The notes beneath the pieces are model-generated. The model ran no database searches. It was not told the DNA's origin and saw nothing but the letters and a program-made list of their open reading frames with translations. 64,000 nucleotides of DNA from CBDBCK01 sp965203345 (GTDB taxonomy: Bacteria; Chloroflexota; Dehalococcoidia; Lucifugimonadales; Lucifugimonadaceae), in assembly GCA_965203345.1 (NCBI GenBank), contig CBDBCK010000028.1, positions 124,001-188,000 on the forward strand. The letters run 5' to 3'. The position numbers and the translations under genes were made by a program. Position 1 is the first letter of the stretch; every line of letters starts with the position of its first letter. This document shows, one piece after another, positions 25,911 through 35,528 of this stretch.

Positions 25911-28900
25911 CTATGTTTGCCTGTCCCACAATCTGGGCTACCGAGTCTACCAGGGCGGCTGACGGTTGCACGTTTAAAAACTTCATATCCAGGGTAAAAA
26001 GTTTCTCGTCGGAAGCGGACACCCTGAAGAAAACCTGACTACTACCGGGCGTCGCTACCAGAACGGAGGTGATTCTATCGATCAATTCGCGGTCGTTTTC
26101 GTAGTTGTCAGTCGCGTCCACCCGAATCCAAACCTGCCTATCAGATGACGGTGGGGATTCAGCAACTTGCGCGGCAGGTCGTGATGCAGTACTTAAGCCG
26201 TTACCGTTCATGTAACTGGAAGACCTCTCAAAACCTTGATCCAAGTCCGTACCGTTCACTTCCCTTGATTCAGGCTGTTCCTTACCGAACGTAAATATCT
26301 CGGCGCTTTGAGCAGTCAAAAAAACCTCCCCTATTCTTTCCTTCAGGGATCCTTCCAGCGCGAGATACACTCCCGTCTTCCAGACGTCCTTGGTCCGTGA
26401 GAGAACGTCCGGCCACACTATCACCTCTATAAGCCCATCGGTCAACCTGAAGCTCACCTCCAGAAACGTTTCCTTTTTCTTGGTGGCTCGGTACCGTACA
26501 GAGTTCACTGATCCCAGTGCCCTGACTCGTTTGCCATGCTGTTCGGGGGTTATATCAGCCGCTGACACCAGGAATCGTCCCTGATTCTCCAGAATAGCGT
26601 TGAGATAAGGGCTTTCAGTTACTTCAAAGCCGAGCATCTCTCGCTCCCATGATATCTTCTCTTCAAGTGGAGCATCCTCTGCGTCGGGTATATCTATGCG
26701 GGTCATATCAAAAGAGCTGACTCCATCAACGGAATCAAACAAACCTGCCTGCTTCTGATCGGCGGCCCTGGCTCTCAACTGCATCGTCGCTACCATATTG
26801 TCCACCGATTCCAGCAAAGGTCCGCGCTTGCTAAAACGGTCAAATACACCCGATTTCACCAAACTCTCAAGCGATGATTTTTTCAGGTCAGAGCTGGAAA
26901 CCCTGGCGCAGAAATCTTCCAGTGATTTAAACGGACCGTTAGAGTTTCGCTCCTGCAATACGGGCAAAACGGCCGCCTCACCTACGCCTTTCACCGCCGC
27001 AAGTCCAAACCGTATCCCTTCCGCGGCAGAGTATTCGTCCAGTTCACTATGCGAACCGTCACTATGGACAACTGTGAAACCTACGTCTGAGTCGTTCACG
27101 TCAGGACCAAGCACCTGAACGTCTGCCTTGCGCGCTTCCCATATACACTTCGCCATCCTACCTGTATCATTACGGTAGGAGTCGAGAAGTGCCGCGAAAT
27201 ACTTTGCGCTGCAGTTCGCCTTCAGATAAGCAGTCCAGTAGGCAATCATAGCATAGGAAACGCTGTGTGCCTTGTTGAAGGCGTAGCCCGCGAAAGGTTG
27301 CACCAGGTTGAACATCTGTTCGGCCAGGTCCCTCTCATAGCCTTTGCCCAGAGCCCCCTCTATGAACTTATCCCGTTCCGCGGCCATAATCTGCGGATCC
27401 TTCTTGCCCATCGCCTTGCGGAGTATATCCGCCTCACCAAGTGTATAGCCGCCAAACTCTCTGGCTATCAGCAGTATCTGATCCTGGTATACGATAATCC
27501 CGTAAGTCTCCTTAAGTATCTCGGCGAGGTGAGGGTGAGGGTAGGTTACTTTTCTTCGCCCATGCTTGGATTCAATAAAGTTCCCTATGTGCTGCATCGG
27601 ACCGGGGCGATAAAGTGCTATCATTGCCGCTATGTCCATCACGGAAGTAGGTTTCAGCTCACGTATATAACGCCGCATCCCGTCCCCTTCCAGCTGAAAA
27701 ACCCCGTACGTATCACCCCTGGAAAGCATATCAAAAGTAGTTTTATCCTCAAGTGGTATCTCATCAACCGAAGAAGGGCTTTCTCCGTTTCGGGCTTGCA
27801 TCTTCAGCGTTCTGTCCACCACCGTTAGATTACGCAACCCCAGGAAGTCCATCTTCAGAAGGCCTATATCAGCCACGGGATTCATAGGGTATTGGGTCGC
27901 GGGGGGGCCTTGCTCGTCTTTTCTTACGGGAAGCTGTAGAGGCGTATAGTTCGTGAGGGGTTTATCAGATATGACCACTCCAGCCGCGTGAGTAGAAGCG
28001 TGCCTCACTGAGCCTTCCAGCTTCTGCGCCAGATCTACTATCTTACGCACGTCCTCTGATTCCTCAAGCAACTTGCGCATCTCTAACGACCCGGATATAG
28101 CGTCTTTTATAGTCGCTCCAAGTTTATACGGTACAGTCCTCGCAAGGCGGTCTCCCAGATTCGCGGACATATCAAGAGCACGTGTAACATCCCTTAGAGC
28201 AGCCTTTGCACCCAAAGTACCAAAAGTGATTATCTGGGCTACGTGGTCTCGTCCGTATTTATCCACGCAATACTGTATGACGTCACCTCGTCTGTCGTCC
28301 TGGAAATCCATGTCTATATCAGGCATCTCGCGCCGTTCTACGTTAAGAAAGCGCTCAAACACGAGGGCACTCTCCATAGGATCCACCTGTGTAACCTCCA
28401 GACAGTACAGTATGAGGCTTGACGCGGCAGAACCACGCACCGCCGAAAGTATACGTTCCCTGTTCACAAACTTGAAAATATCCCAACAGACCAGGAAGTA
28501 GTCCGCAAAGTTGGTCTCTTTGACTACGTGCAGCTCATATTCCATTCTTTCTGTGATCTTTTGCGAAGGTGTCGCTCCGTAACGTTTTTGCATACCTTCT
28601 CTGCACAATCGCGTAAGATACTCAATAGCGGACATACCGTCCGGGCAGTCAAAGCGAGGGAAGAGCTTACTACCGAAGTCCAGTTCCGTGCATATAGAGT
28701 CGGCTATGGCAAGGGTGTTATCCAGAGCGTCAGGGATATCATCAAACTGTGAGCGCATCTCCTCCGAGGACCGTATGTAGTAAGTCTCGCCATCCATACG
28801 CAACCTGTCGTCCTGATTTATATGAGCGTTCGTCTGTATACAAGTCAGTATGTCCTGCAGCTCCGCTTGCTCTTTATGCACATAGTGCGAATCGTTCGTA

Positions 28901-29505
28901 ACCACCAGTTGCACGTCTTCAGCTTGCGCAAGCTGAACAAGCCCGGAGTTCAGCTCCCCCTGTTGCGGCATACCATCGTGGCGCATTAACTCCACGTAGT
29001 AACGTTCTTTAAAGACCTCTTTGTACCAGCCAAGCGTTTCCTTTGCCCCTTTGTCGTTCCCCGTCAGCAAATGACGGGCAAGTTCACCAGAAGGACAACC
29101 CGAGAGGACTATGACTCCTTCCGAATACTGCTCCAGCAGTTCCTTATCCATACGAGGACGATAATAAAATCCTTCGAGATGAGCAGTTGAAACCAGCTTG
29201 AGGAGATTACGATATCCCGCGTTGTCCTGGGCAATAAGCGTCAAATGAGCGGGCAGTCGTTCCTCTTGACCACGCACCAGGCGAGAGCCATGTGCCATAT
29301 ATCCCTCAAAGCCAAGAATAGGCTTCATACCGGCCTGTTTCGCCAGCTTATAAAACTCTATAGCACCGTGCATGTTACCGTGATCAGTCAGTGCAAGCGC
29401 AGGCTGTCCAAACTTCGCCGCCTGTTCTACCATGTCGGGCAGTCGGGAGAAACCGTCAAGTAAGCTGTATTCGGAATGGTTATGTAGGTGTACAAAGTCG
29501 CTCAT
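25891..29505 (-). CDS. dnaE: DNA polymerase III subunit alpha
   Basis: Replicative polymerase subunit. The 1,204-residue protein has the PHP domain first (HLHNHSEYSLLDGFS, LTDHGNMHG, near residues 6-45). The polymerase core follows with AVRGSAASSL near 358, the catalytic Asp pair in MPDIDMDFQDDRR near 397, and YQDQILLIAREFGGY. Then come helix-hairpin-helix repeats (IRFGLAAVKGVGEAAV), an OB fold, and a C-terminal tau-binding-like region. Length and order are normal for DnaE1. It probably has its own promoter in the 180 nt upstream; DUF2007 follows with overlap. Confidence 0.97.
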   Translation of the reverse strand: MSDFVHLHNHSEYSLLDGFSRLPDMVEQAAKFGQPALALTDHGNMHGAIEFYKLAKQAGMKPILGFEGYMAHGSRLVRGQEERLPAHLTLIAQDNAGYRNLLKLVSTAHLEGFYYRPRMDKELLEQYSEGVIVLSGCPSGELARHLLTGNDKGAKETLGWYKEVFKERYYVELMRHDGMPQQGELNSGLVQLAQAEDVQLVVTNDSHYVHKEQAELQDILTCIQTNAHINQDDRLRMDGETYYIRSSEEMRSQFDDIPDALDNTLAIADSICTELDFGSKLFPRFDCPDGMSAIEYLTRLCREGMQKRYGATPSQKITERMEYELHVVKETNFADYFLVCWDIFKFVNRERILSAVRGSAASSLILYCLEVTQVDPMESALVFERFLNVERREMPDIDMDFQDDRRGDVIQYCVDKYGRDHVAQIITFGTLGAKAALRDVTRALDMSANLGDRLARTVPYKLGATIKDAISGSLEMRKLLEESEDVRKIVDLAQKLEGSVRHASTHAAGVVISDKPLTNYTPLQLPVRKDEQGPPATQYPMNPVADIGLLKMDFLGLRNLTVVDRTLKMQARNGESPSSVDEIPLEDKTTFDMLSRGDTYGVFQLEGDGMRRYIRELKPTSVMDIAAMIALYRPGPMQHIGNFIESKHGRRKVTYPHPHLAEILKETYGIIVYQDQILLIAREFGGYTLGEADILRKAMGKKDPQIMAAERDKFIEGALGKGYERDLAEQMFNLVQPFAGYAFNKAHSVSYAMIAYWTAYLKANCSAKYFAALLDSYRNDTGRMAKCIWEARKADVQVLGPDVNDSDVGFTVVHSDGSHSELDEYSAAEGIRFGLAAVKGVGEAAVLPVLQERNSNGPFKSLEDFCARVSSSDLKKSSLESLVKSGVFDRFSKRGPLLESVDNMVATMQLRARAADQKQAGLFDSVDGVSSFDMTRIDIPDAEDAPLEEKISWEREMLGFEVTESPYLNAILENQGRFLVSAADITPEQHGKRVRALGSVNSVRYRATKKKETFLEVSFRLTDGLIEVIVWPDVLSRTKDVWKTGVYLALEGSLKERIGEVFLTAQSAEIFTFGKEQPESREVNGTDLDQGFERSSSYMNGNGLSTASRPAAQVAESPPSSDRQVWIRVDATDNYENDRELIDRITSVLVATPGSSQVFFRVSASDEKLFTLDMKFLNVQPSAALVDSVAQIVGQANIGVEEIV

Positions 29506-29687
29506 TCCGCGCTCCCGTCAAGTAAGTTGTTGTGGTTGCTCCGCCGGAAAGTTCAGCATATCCGGCAACGTTTAAGAGGTCCACTATACTCGTATTTTAT
29601 GGAGATATTATGTCATTATCAAGCCAGGCAATACCGTTACAGCAAAACTCCTCGCGCGTCCCATCCAGGTGCTTCGGGAGCGCGGGC

Positions 29688-30998
29688 TTAACTACTAACC
29701 TCTCTTCGCATCTTTGAAATCTGCATGGCTCTTATCCTGGCTTTGGTTCGGGATACAGGCTCCATGAAAAAAGAAAGAGGCGCCGCAAACACCGTTCCTC
29801 CCGCAAGTATCAGAAGCGGTAATCTATAGTCTTGGGTAACGTCGAACACGAAGCCGGGAAATGCTGCCCCTGCCGCCTGAAAAAGGGCATTGACAGCGCT
29901 GATCAGACCCACTATTGAAGCATAATTACGACGCCCGAAATAATCCCCCACGAGAGAAAGACGGAGGGGTATTGAAGCACCAAAACCCAGGCCGAAGCCT
30001 GCAACGTAAACAAAAAGGGGGCTGATACCCAGGCTGCTCCAGTTCACCAAAGCGAGCGCACCTATCCCCAGAGCCTCCAAAACGAAAGCCACGGCAAGAA
30101 AACGACGCCTGTCAAAGCGGTCACCTACCACCGCCAGGCTAGCGCGTCCCAAAAGGTCGCCTATTGCCACAAACCCGACGGCACCGGCTGCAAACGTTAC
30201 GTTCACGTCGAAACTCTTAAGAGCGTCTATATGCACAAGATTGCTGGCGCTCGCCATCTGCGCGAGACTTGCAGCCAAAGCCATCTGCCAGAATACACGG
30301 GTGCGCAACGCCGTCATCAAGCCGGCGGAATCGTCGCGGACGCTGTGGCGCAGACCGCTCGCAGTCTTTGATCTAACCGATCCTCCTTCTCCGTCTGGCA
30401 TCATGCCGTAATCTTCTGGACGATTACGCATCAGGAACGCGGCAGGTATACCTATCAACCAAAACCCCACGCCAGCTCCAAAGAGAACCTCGCGCCAGCC
30501 GATACCCTCTACCGCTTGCTGAAGAAAGGGCAAAGCCAGCCCACCGATCGCAGTCGCAGACATCAAAACTGCCAGCGCACGCGTCCTCTGCTTAATGAAC
30601 CAGTTACTAACCGTTGATACGAGGATGATGAACGTCCCGAAAGACATCCCAACGGTCAACAGTACCACCGTCAGGTAAAATTGCCATAGCTCTTGCACCA
30701 GGCTCATCAGAATAAACGCCAGCCCGGTAGTTACAACGCCAAACGCCATAACCCTCCGACGTCCAAACTTTTCTATGGCAGTGCCGACGAATGGAGATAT
30801 AGCGCCACCTTCAAGGCGCTGAAGGGAAAGAGCAGCCGACGTGGCGCCCCTGCTCCAGCCGAAGGTATCTATTATAGCTACAAAGAAAACGCTGAACCCG
30901 CGCCAAAAGACAGCGGCGGTGTACATCTGCACCAGTCCACCAATGCCTACTATCCACCACCCATAGAATATATTGCGTTCGCGAAGAGGACGCGTAAT
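29688..30998 (-). CDS. Major facilitator superfamily transporter, probable non-canonical start
   Basis: A 12-helix inner-membrane transporter of unknown substrate, related to monocarboxylate/oxalate-formate type MFS proteins (GWSRGATSAALSL after helix 1, FGRRRVMAFG in the 2-3 loop). The first ATG (30932) would cut off half of helix 1. In the same frame, FYGWWIVGIGGLVQMYTAAV is encoded upstream, and AGGAGG sits just after the fabI stop. No ATG, GTG or TTG lies between them. The start must then be ATT (30998, 3 nt from the site) or ACG (30995, 6 nt), giving about 436 residues. A sequencing error is the other explanation. Follows fabI in an operon. Confidence 0.8.
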   Translation of the reverse strand: MTRPLRERNIFYGWWIVGIGGLVQMYTAAVFWRGFSVFFVAIIDTFGWSRGATSAALSLQRLEGGAISPFVGTAIEKFGRRRVMAFGVVTTGLAFILMSLVQELWQFYLTVVLLTVGMSFGTFIILVSTVSNWFIKQRTRALAVLMSATAIGGLALPFLQQAVEGIGWREVLFGAGVGFWLIGIPAAFLMRNRPEDYGMMPDGEGGSVRSKTASGLRHSVRDDSAGLMTALRTRVFWQMALAASLAQMASASNLVHIDALKSFDVNVTFAAGAVGFVAIGDLLGRASLAVVGDRFDRRRFLAVAFVLEALGIGALALVNWSSLGISPLFVYVAGFGLGFGASIPLRLSLVGDYFGRRNYASIVGLISAVNALFQAAGAAFPGFVFDVTQDYRLPLLILAGGTVFAAPLSFFMEPVSRTKARIRAMQISKMRREVSS

Positions 30999-31007
30999 CG
31001 CCCTCCT

Positions 31008-31781
31008 TTAGTAAGCCGTTATTCCGTAGCCTGCGTCCACGGGTATGATCGCTCCAGTTATCCCGGAAGACATGTCAGAAAGCAAAAATAGAGCGGTGTC
31101 CGCCACCTCCTGATGAGTTACGTTCCTGCCAAGGGGCGACCGTTCCTGGTGCACCTTCTTCATCTCACCAAAGCCGGGTATACTGCGCGCCGCCAGCGTA
31201 GGCAAAGGCCCGGCCGATATAGAGTTAACCCGGATACGGCGGTTGCCGTATTCCGCGGCAAGCTGGCGAACCTCATTCTCCAGGGCGGCCTTTGCCGTTC
31301 CCATAACGTTATAACCCGGATAAACCCTGACAGAGGCGTCAAATGTCATAGTCAGGAAAGCTCCGCCGTTCGCCATCAGAGGGGCGGATAGCCTCACTAT
31401 TGGTATCAACGTGTAAGCACTCACCTCAAGCGCCGTTCTAAAACCCTTTAGAGACACCGCCGAGAACGCTCCCCCCAAATCCTCACGCTCCGCAAACGCT
31501 ATAGAATGAACCACAAAATCAAGGTGCCCCCACTCGTCCGATATCCTTTGAAACACGTCGGATATCTGACCCTCGTCCGAAGCGTCGCACTCATACGTCA
31601 GGGAAGAACCCAGGTCCCCTGCCAAACCCTCAACGGCGGGCTTCACTCTATCGTTAAGGTAGGTAAACGCGAGCTCCGCGCCTGCCTCCGAAAGACGACG
31701 GGATATATGCCAGGCTATACTCCTGTGATTCGCCACTCCAAACACTACGCCCCGTTTGCCGGACATATTTGATGATGCCAT
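31008..31781 (-). CDS. fabI: Enoyl-[acyl-carrier-protein] reductase (NADH)
   Basis: Final reduction in each fatty-acid elongation cycle. The 257-residue short-chain dehydrogenase-like protein has the FabI-specific start GKRGVVFGVANHRSIAWHIS, HSIAFAERED near residue 93, and the catalytic YxxxxxxK as YNVMGTAKAALE near 155-165, then SISAGPLPTLAA. It has the target architecture of triclosan-sensitive FabI. It lies 23 nt downstream of the enolase-superfamily gene and directly upstream of the MFS gene, all on the minus strand. Confidence 0.95.
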   Translation of the reverse strand: MASSNMSGKRGVVFGVANHRSIAWHISRRLSEAGAELAFTYLNDRVKPAVEGLAGDLGSSLTYECDASDEGQISDVFQRISDEWGHLDFVVHSIAFAEREDLGGAFSAVSLKGFRTALEVSAYTLIPIVRLSAPLMANGGAFLTMTFDASVRVYPGYNVMGTAKAALENEVRQLAAEYGNRRIRVNSISAGPLPTLAARSIPGFGEMKKVHQERSPLGRNVTHQEVADTALFLLSDMSSGITGAIIPVDAGYGITAY

Positions 31782-31804
31782 AAATTACCTCCAACAGGCG
31801 AACG

Positions 31805-32959
31805 TTACCAGTTTGTATGTGAACCGTCTCGCCTGCGCAACTTCGGAGCTTCCCAAAAGCGGAAATCACCCACTACCAGCTCCTTTTCGTTCACCTCCAC
31901 GCCCAGGCCGGGGGAGGTAGGGACGGGATAACGTGCGCCTTCGAGAACCACCTGACGGGGGAATACGCGATCAGCGTCGGAGGCGTACAGCGATTCCGTC
32001 GGGGTTACGCGCGCCTCCAGCCACGAGAAGTTGGGGATTGCAGCTCCCAGGTGAACGGTGGCGGCGGTGCATATTGGTCCCAGAGGGTTATGAGGCATGA
32101 GGTCTATATAGTGAGCCTCCGCCCAGCCAGCCACCTTCATCGCTTCCGTGAAGCCTCCCACGTTACACAGGTCAAGCCGCGCGTAATTAGTCAAGCCCCG
32201 CTCTATGTAAGGAAGGAACTGCCACTTTGAGGCAAACTCTTCACCTATCGCAAAAGGGATACCCGTCATCTTCCGCAACGCGTCGTAAGCCTCCGGAGTC
32301 TCATCCCGTATAGGCTCTTCAAGAAAGTCCAGAGTGTGCGAGGGCAGCATCTGACAGAAGGAGGCAGCCTCTGCAACCGACAAACGATGATGATAATCAA
32401 GACCAAGCACCACCGACGTGCCTAACTGTTCGCGGGCCTTCGTTACCCATTTGGCAGTCTCCGCTATCGACTCGCGGGGTTCAAACACCCCATCCTTGTC
32501 GCCCGCAAGACTGAGACGGAAGCAGTTCCAACCTTTGTCTATCAGGTCTTGACCTTGCTCTATCATACCTTCGCCCGGAGGGGCGCTGGTGGTAGCAAAC
32601 GCTGGTACAAACTCCCGCTGTCTGCCACCAAGCAGGTCGCACACCGGCACCTCCAGAGCCTTACCTACTACGTCGTGCAGTGCTATATCTATCGCGGATA
32701 TCGCCGCAGTCAGCACCCGACCGCCTTCAAAATACTGCGAGCGATACATCTCCTGCCACAGACGACCACGCTGCATCGCGTCGCGACCTATAAGCCACTC
32801 GCGGTAGTGCCTTATAGCCCCAATAACCGCCTGCTCCCTGCCCGAAAGCCCGGACTCGCCCCAGCCGCTGATACCTTCGGAAGTCTCCACTTTTACAAGC
32901 AGCTGATTACGCATCCCGACCCAAACCGGGAAAGTTTTTATATCTGTAATTTTCAGCAT
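31805..32959 (-). CDS. Enolase-superfamily dehydratase (mandelate racemase/galactonate dehydratase-like)
   Basis: Abstracts the alpha-proton of a carboxylate substrate, probably a sugar acid, using Mg. The 384-residue protein has the capping domain followed by a barrel with VVLGLDYHHRL (metal Asp plus base His) near residue 185, DFLEEPIRDE near 210, FAIGEEF (third ligand) near 238, and MPHNPLGPI with the His of the His-Asp dyad near 288. This pattern fits D-galactonate dehydratase relatives. Start at ATG 32959 because GAGGG lies 6 nt upstream; an earlier ATG adds eight residues. The exact substrate is unknown. SAR202-type Chloroflexota are known for many such paralogues. Confidence 0.87.
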   Translation of the reverse strand: MLKITDIKTFPVWVGMRNQLLVKVETSEGISGWGESGLSGREQAVIGAIRHYREWLIGRDAMQRGRLWQEMYRSQYFEGGRVLTAAISAIDIALHDVVGKALEVPVCDLLGGRQREFVPAFATTSAPPGEGMIEQGQDLIDKGWNCFRLSLAGDKDGVFEPRESIAETAKWVTKAREQLGTSVVLGLDYHHRLSVAEAASFCQMLPSHTLDFLEEPIRDETPEAYDALRKMTGIPFAIGEEFASKWQFLPYIERGLTNYARLDLCNVGGFTEAMKVAGWAEAHYIDLMPHNPLGPICTAATVHLGAAIPNFSWLEARVTPTESLYASDADRVFPRQVVLEGARYPVPTSPGLGVEVNEKELVVGDFRFWEAPKLRRRDGSHTNW

Positions 32960-33080
32960 AAACACCCTCACAAGACAATACATTAAGACGAGGCAACAGT
33001 GCAGATGATCCTACGCAAATACCTCGCTATCATAATACACCAGTTGAGCCCCTCAAACAATTAACAACCCACCTCTGAAC

Positions 33081-33113
33081 CCAGGCAAAGAACCATGCGC
33101 CAGAGAACAAACC
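33081..33113. repeat. Left imperfect direct repeat flanking the defence island
   Basis: CCAGGCAAAGAACC, then six variable bases, then CAGAGAACAAACC. The same two blocks in the same order and orientation occur at 40601-40634 with a seven-base middle. Possible attachment-type or recombination repeat; it could also be a dispersed intergenic repeat. Confidence 0.8.
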
Positions 33114-33157
33114 AAACCTGTTAAAATCAAAACAACAACCCGACTCCACGTCCACCT

Positions 33158-33472
33158 ATGCCCCGAACATCACGCAAACAATCGTCACGCGACTACCGCT
33201 ACAGCGACAAGCAGGCCCTGTTGCGACCGGAAAGCGGCGCCCAGGACAACTTCTCACCCGCCAAGCAAAAGCCGCGCAAAACCTGGCGCTATGACTCTTC
33301 GCTGTCCCCGGAAATGACCTGGGACGAATCCGAAGCACGCGGCGCGGTTGAGCAGTTGATTAACGAGATTATCAACAGCGACAACCTTGACAAAGCGCGC
33401 CGAGCGGCAGAAGAACTGAAGAGAGTACCCAAGCCGTTCCTCAACTGGACCGGGCCACTGTTCGTAACATGA
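33158..33472 (+). pseudogene. N-terminal remnant of a type III-like Mod DNA methyltransferase
   Basis: An open frame of 104 codons resembles only the first part of the large Mod proteins that partner BPTD_3080-type Res enzymes: DYRYSDKQALLRPESGAQDNF, then RKTWRYDSSLSPEMTWD and VPKPFLNWTG, after which it stops within a few codons. No AdoMet-binding or catalytic motif is present. The matching C-terminal part lies at 35163-35528. The piece is GC-richer than the cassette that follows, consistent with an older gene disrupted by insertion and replacement. Whether the fragment is translated is unknown. Confidence 0.7.
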
Positions 33473-33544
33473 GCGACAGATATATCGTTTCTGCACAATG
33501 GAATAGTTAGGTTATTGAATAGACTGAGATCGGAACTGCAATAA

Positions 33545-34399
33545 ATGGAAATACTCCAAGAAACAATATTGCTTGGAAATTGCAAGCAAAGACTTAAAAA
33601 TCTTAAAAACAATTCTGTTGATTTGATAATTACCTCTCCACCTTATGCTGACCAGAGGAAAAATAGTTACGGTGGTGTTTCACCAAGTGAATATGTTGAG
33701 TGGTTTTTGCCGATTTCTGATGAACTTCTAAGAGTGTTGAAACCTACGGGGACTTTTATTCTGAATATAAAAGAAAGAGTTATAAGCGGAGAACGTCATA
33801 CTTATGTTCTTGATCTGATAAGAGCTATGCGTGAGCAAGGATGGCTTTGGACGGAAGAATTTATATGGCACAAAAAGAATTGTTACCCAGGAAAATGGCC
33901 TAACAGATTCAGAGATGCATGGGAAAGACTTTTGCAATTTAACAAAAGCAAAAAATTCAATATATACCAGGAGTCTGTAATGGTTCCGATGGGTGAATGG
34001 GCAAAGAATAGACTTGGTAAGTTGAGCGAAACAGATAAGAAAAGAGATGAATCAAGAGTTGGTAGCGGGTTTGGAAAGAATATTTCTAACTGGGTCGGTA
34101 GAGACCGCGCATATCCGACAAATGTTTTACATATGGCGACAGAGTGTGGGAACAAAAGACATAGTGCTACTTTTCCCAAAGCACTTCCTGAGTGGTTTAT
34201 GAATCTATTTACAAAAGAAGGTGATACGGTTCTTGACCCATTTGCTGGTTCGGGAACTACACTTTGGGTTGCAAGAAGCCTCGGCAGAAACTCTATCGGT
34301 ATTGAGATCAACCGAGAATTTTATGACTTGATGACAGAAATTTCACAAAAATATTTCAGACAATCCAAGCTGTTGGAAAAAGGAAAGACGTATGGTTAA
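33545..34399 (+). CDS. Site-specific DNA methyltransferase (type II, N4-C or N6-A, class beta)
   Basis: Methylates an exocyclic amino group at a specific DNA site to protect it from the neighbouring endonuclease. The 284-residue protein has the catalytic motif IV LIITSPPYADQR near residue 31 preceding the AdoMet motif I VLDPFAGSGTTLW near 232, the circular order of class beta. TSPPY is most usual for N4-cytosine enzymes. VKEF-like dimer parts and a target-recognition region (PGKWPNRFRDAWERLLQF) lie between. It is AT-rich relative to its flanks, overlaps the endonuclease gene by 8 nt and occupies the place of the lost Mod core. Confidence 0.9.
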   Translation: MEILQETILLGNCKQRLKNLKNNSVDLIITSPPYADQRKNSYGGVSPSEYVEWFLPISDELLRVLKPTGTFILNIKERVISGERHTYVLDLIRAMREQGWLWTEEFIWHKKNCYPGKWPNRFRDAWERLLQFNKSKKFNIYQESVMVPMGEWAKNRLGKLSETDKKRDESRVGSGFGKNISNWVGRDRAYPTNVLHMATECGNKRHSATFPKALPEWFMNLFTKEGDTVLDPFAGSGTTLWVARSLGRNSIGIEINREFYDLMTEISQKYFRQSKLLEKGKTYG

Positions 34400-35156
34400 A
34401 AAAATCATGCCTAGAGATTTACAAGATTATGTAAAGGAAAATATAGGTGTTTTCCATGAAAACAGGCTTCAAAAGCTCGGAAGCCTAAAGCTTGATACAG
34501 TTTTACAGAAAAAGAACCCTTATTTGTTCAGAGCCAAAAATTTAACAACTGCTCCCGATTTAGTTAAAAGTATTCTTGACGCATATCTCTCCTCTCAAGA
34601 AGAAGGGATATTTGGAAATTTCCTTGAAGGTCTCGCTATATTCATAAATCAAAAGGTATATGAAGGTTGGAAGTCACCGGCAGAAGGAATAGATCTTGAG
34701 TTCACGAAAGAGGAAGTGAGATATATAGTTTCCATTAAATCAGGACCAAATTGGGGAAACAGTTCGCAAGTTAAAAAAATGAAAGATAATTTTACTCAAG
34801 CCCAGAGAATCTTACGGCAGAATAACAAGAGAATACACATTCAGGCTGTGAACGGGTGTTGCTATGGGAGGGACAACAAACCAGATAAGGGAACGTATTA
34901 CAAATACTGTGGGCAGAAATTTTGGACGTTTATTTCGGGCGACGAAAATTTATACCAAGAGATAATCAAACCATTAGGGTATAGAGCAAGACAGAAAAAC
35001 GAAAAATTTACGAGAAGCTATGTGCAAGTTGTAAATCAATTTACTTTTTCTTTTATGGAGCGCTTCTGTGAAGATGGTGTTATTCAGTGGGATGAAGTGA
35101 TACTTTTGAATTCTGCCGAAAGATCCCCAGCAAAAACAATCAAGCGGGTTAAATGA
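34392..35156 (+). CDS. PmeII-like type II restriction endonuclease
   Basis: Cuts unmethylated DNA at the site protected by the adjacent methyltransferase. The 254-residue protein has family-typical blocks: ENIGVFHENRLQKLGSLKL at the start, KNPYLFRAKNLTTAPDLVKS, EEGIFGNFLEGLAIFINQKV near 75, GIDLEFTKEEVRYIVSIKSG near 98 (D...IKS, likely the PD-(D/E)xK-type centre), then AVNGCCYGRDNKPDKGTYYKYCGQ. I recognise this arrangement from proteins annotated as PmeII family; that label is from memory. It overlaps the methyltransferase and is AT-rich. The recognition site cannot be read from sequence. Confidence 0.82.
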   Translation: MVKKIMPRDLQDYVKENIGVFHENRLQKLGSLKLDTVLQKKNPYLFRAKNLTTAPDLVKSILDAYLSSQEEGIFGNFLEGLAIFINQKVYEGWKSPAEGIDLEFTKEEVRYIVSIKSGPNWGNSSQVKKMKDNFTQAQRILRQNNKRIHIQAVNGCCYGRDNKPDKGTYYKYCGQKFWTFISGDENLYQEIIKPLGYRARQKNEKFTRSYVQVVNQFTFSFMERFCEDGVIQWDEVILLNSAERSPAKTIKRVK

Positions 35157-35162
35157 TAACCT

Positions 35163-35528
35163 TTGACTCTCGTTAAATTCAATGAAATATCCCTATGCGG
35201 CAACCTTGCCATGTCCACTCCGCCCAAAAACTATGAGAGCAGCCAGCTTTTCTATCTACGATCTGCCAGACGCGAAGTTCGAAAAGAGGAAGACGGCGGA
35301 GACCTGCATCAGGTGAAACTGCGCGGCCTTGACGTATTCGAGCCCACCTCCACATGGGAGAAAATACACTGCGCAGTGAAAGCCGACTTTGAAGACAGCG
35401 TCTGGGAACACCTGCGCGGCTCAGTAAGCGCACCATTCGTGGCGGGCGAGCAGGTCGCGGTGAAGGTGATCGATGATAGAGGGAATGAGCTGATGGTGGT
35501 TAAGAAGATTCAAGAGGTAATGAAATGA
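35163..35528 (+). pseudogene. C-terminal remnant of the same type III-like Mod methyltransferase
   Basis: The frame of 121 codons (TTG start) contains SARREVRKEEDGGDLHQVKLRG, LDVFEPTSTWEKI, SVWEHLRGSVSAPFVAGEQVA and VIDDRGNELMVVKK, which are typical of the C-terminal end of Mod proteins working with Res of this kind. Everything between this and the fragment ending at 33472, including the catalytic domain, is missing, and the type II cassette lies there instead. The stop overlaps the start of the ATPase gene by 4 nt. GC-richer than both neighbours. Confidence 0.7.

Noticed and set aside
33883..34311. 142-codon minus-strand frame
   Set aside because: Antisense to the methyltransferase, which has all motifs and a coupled partner.
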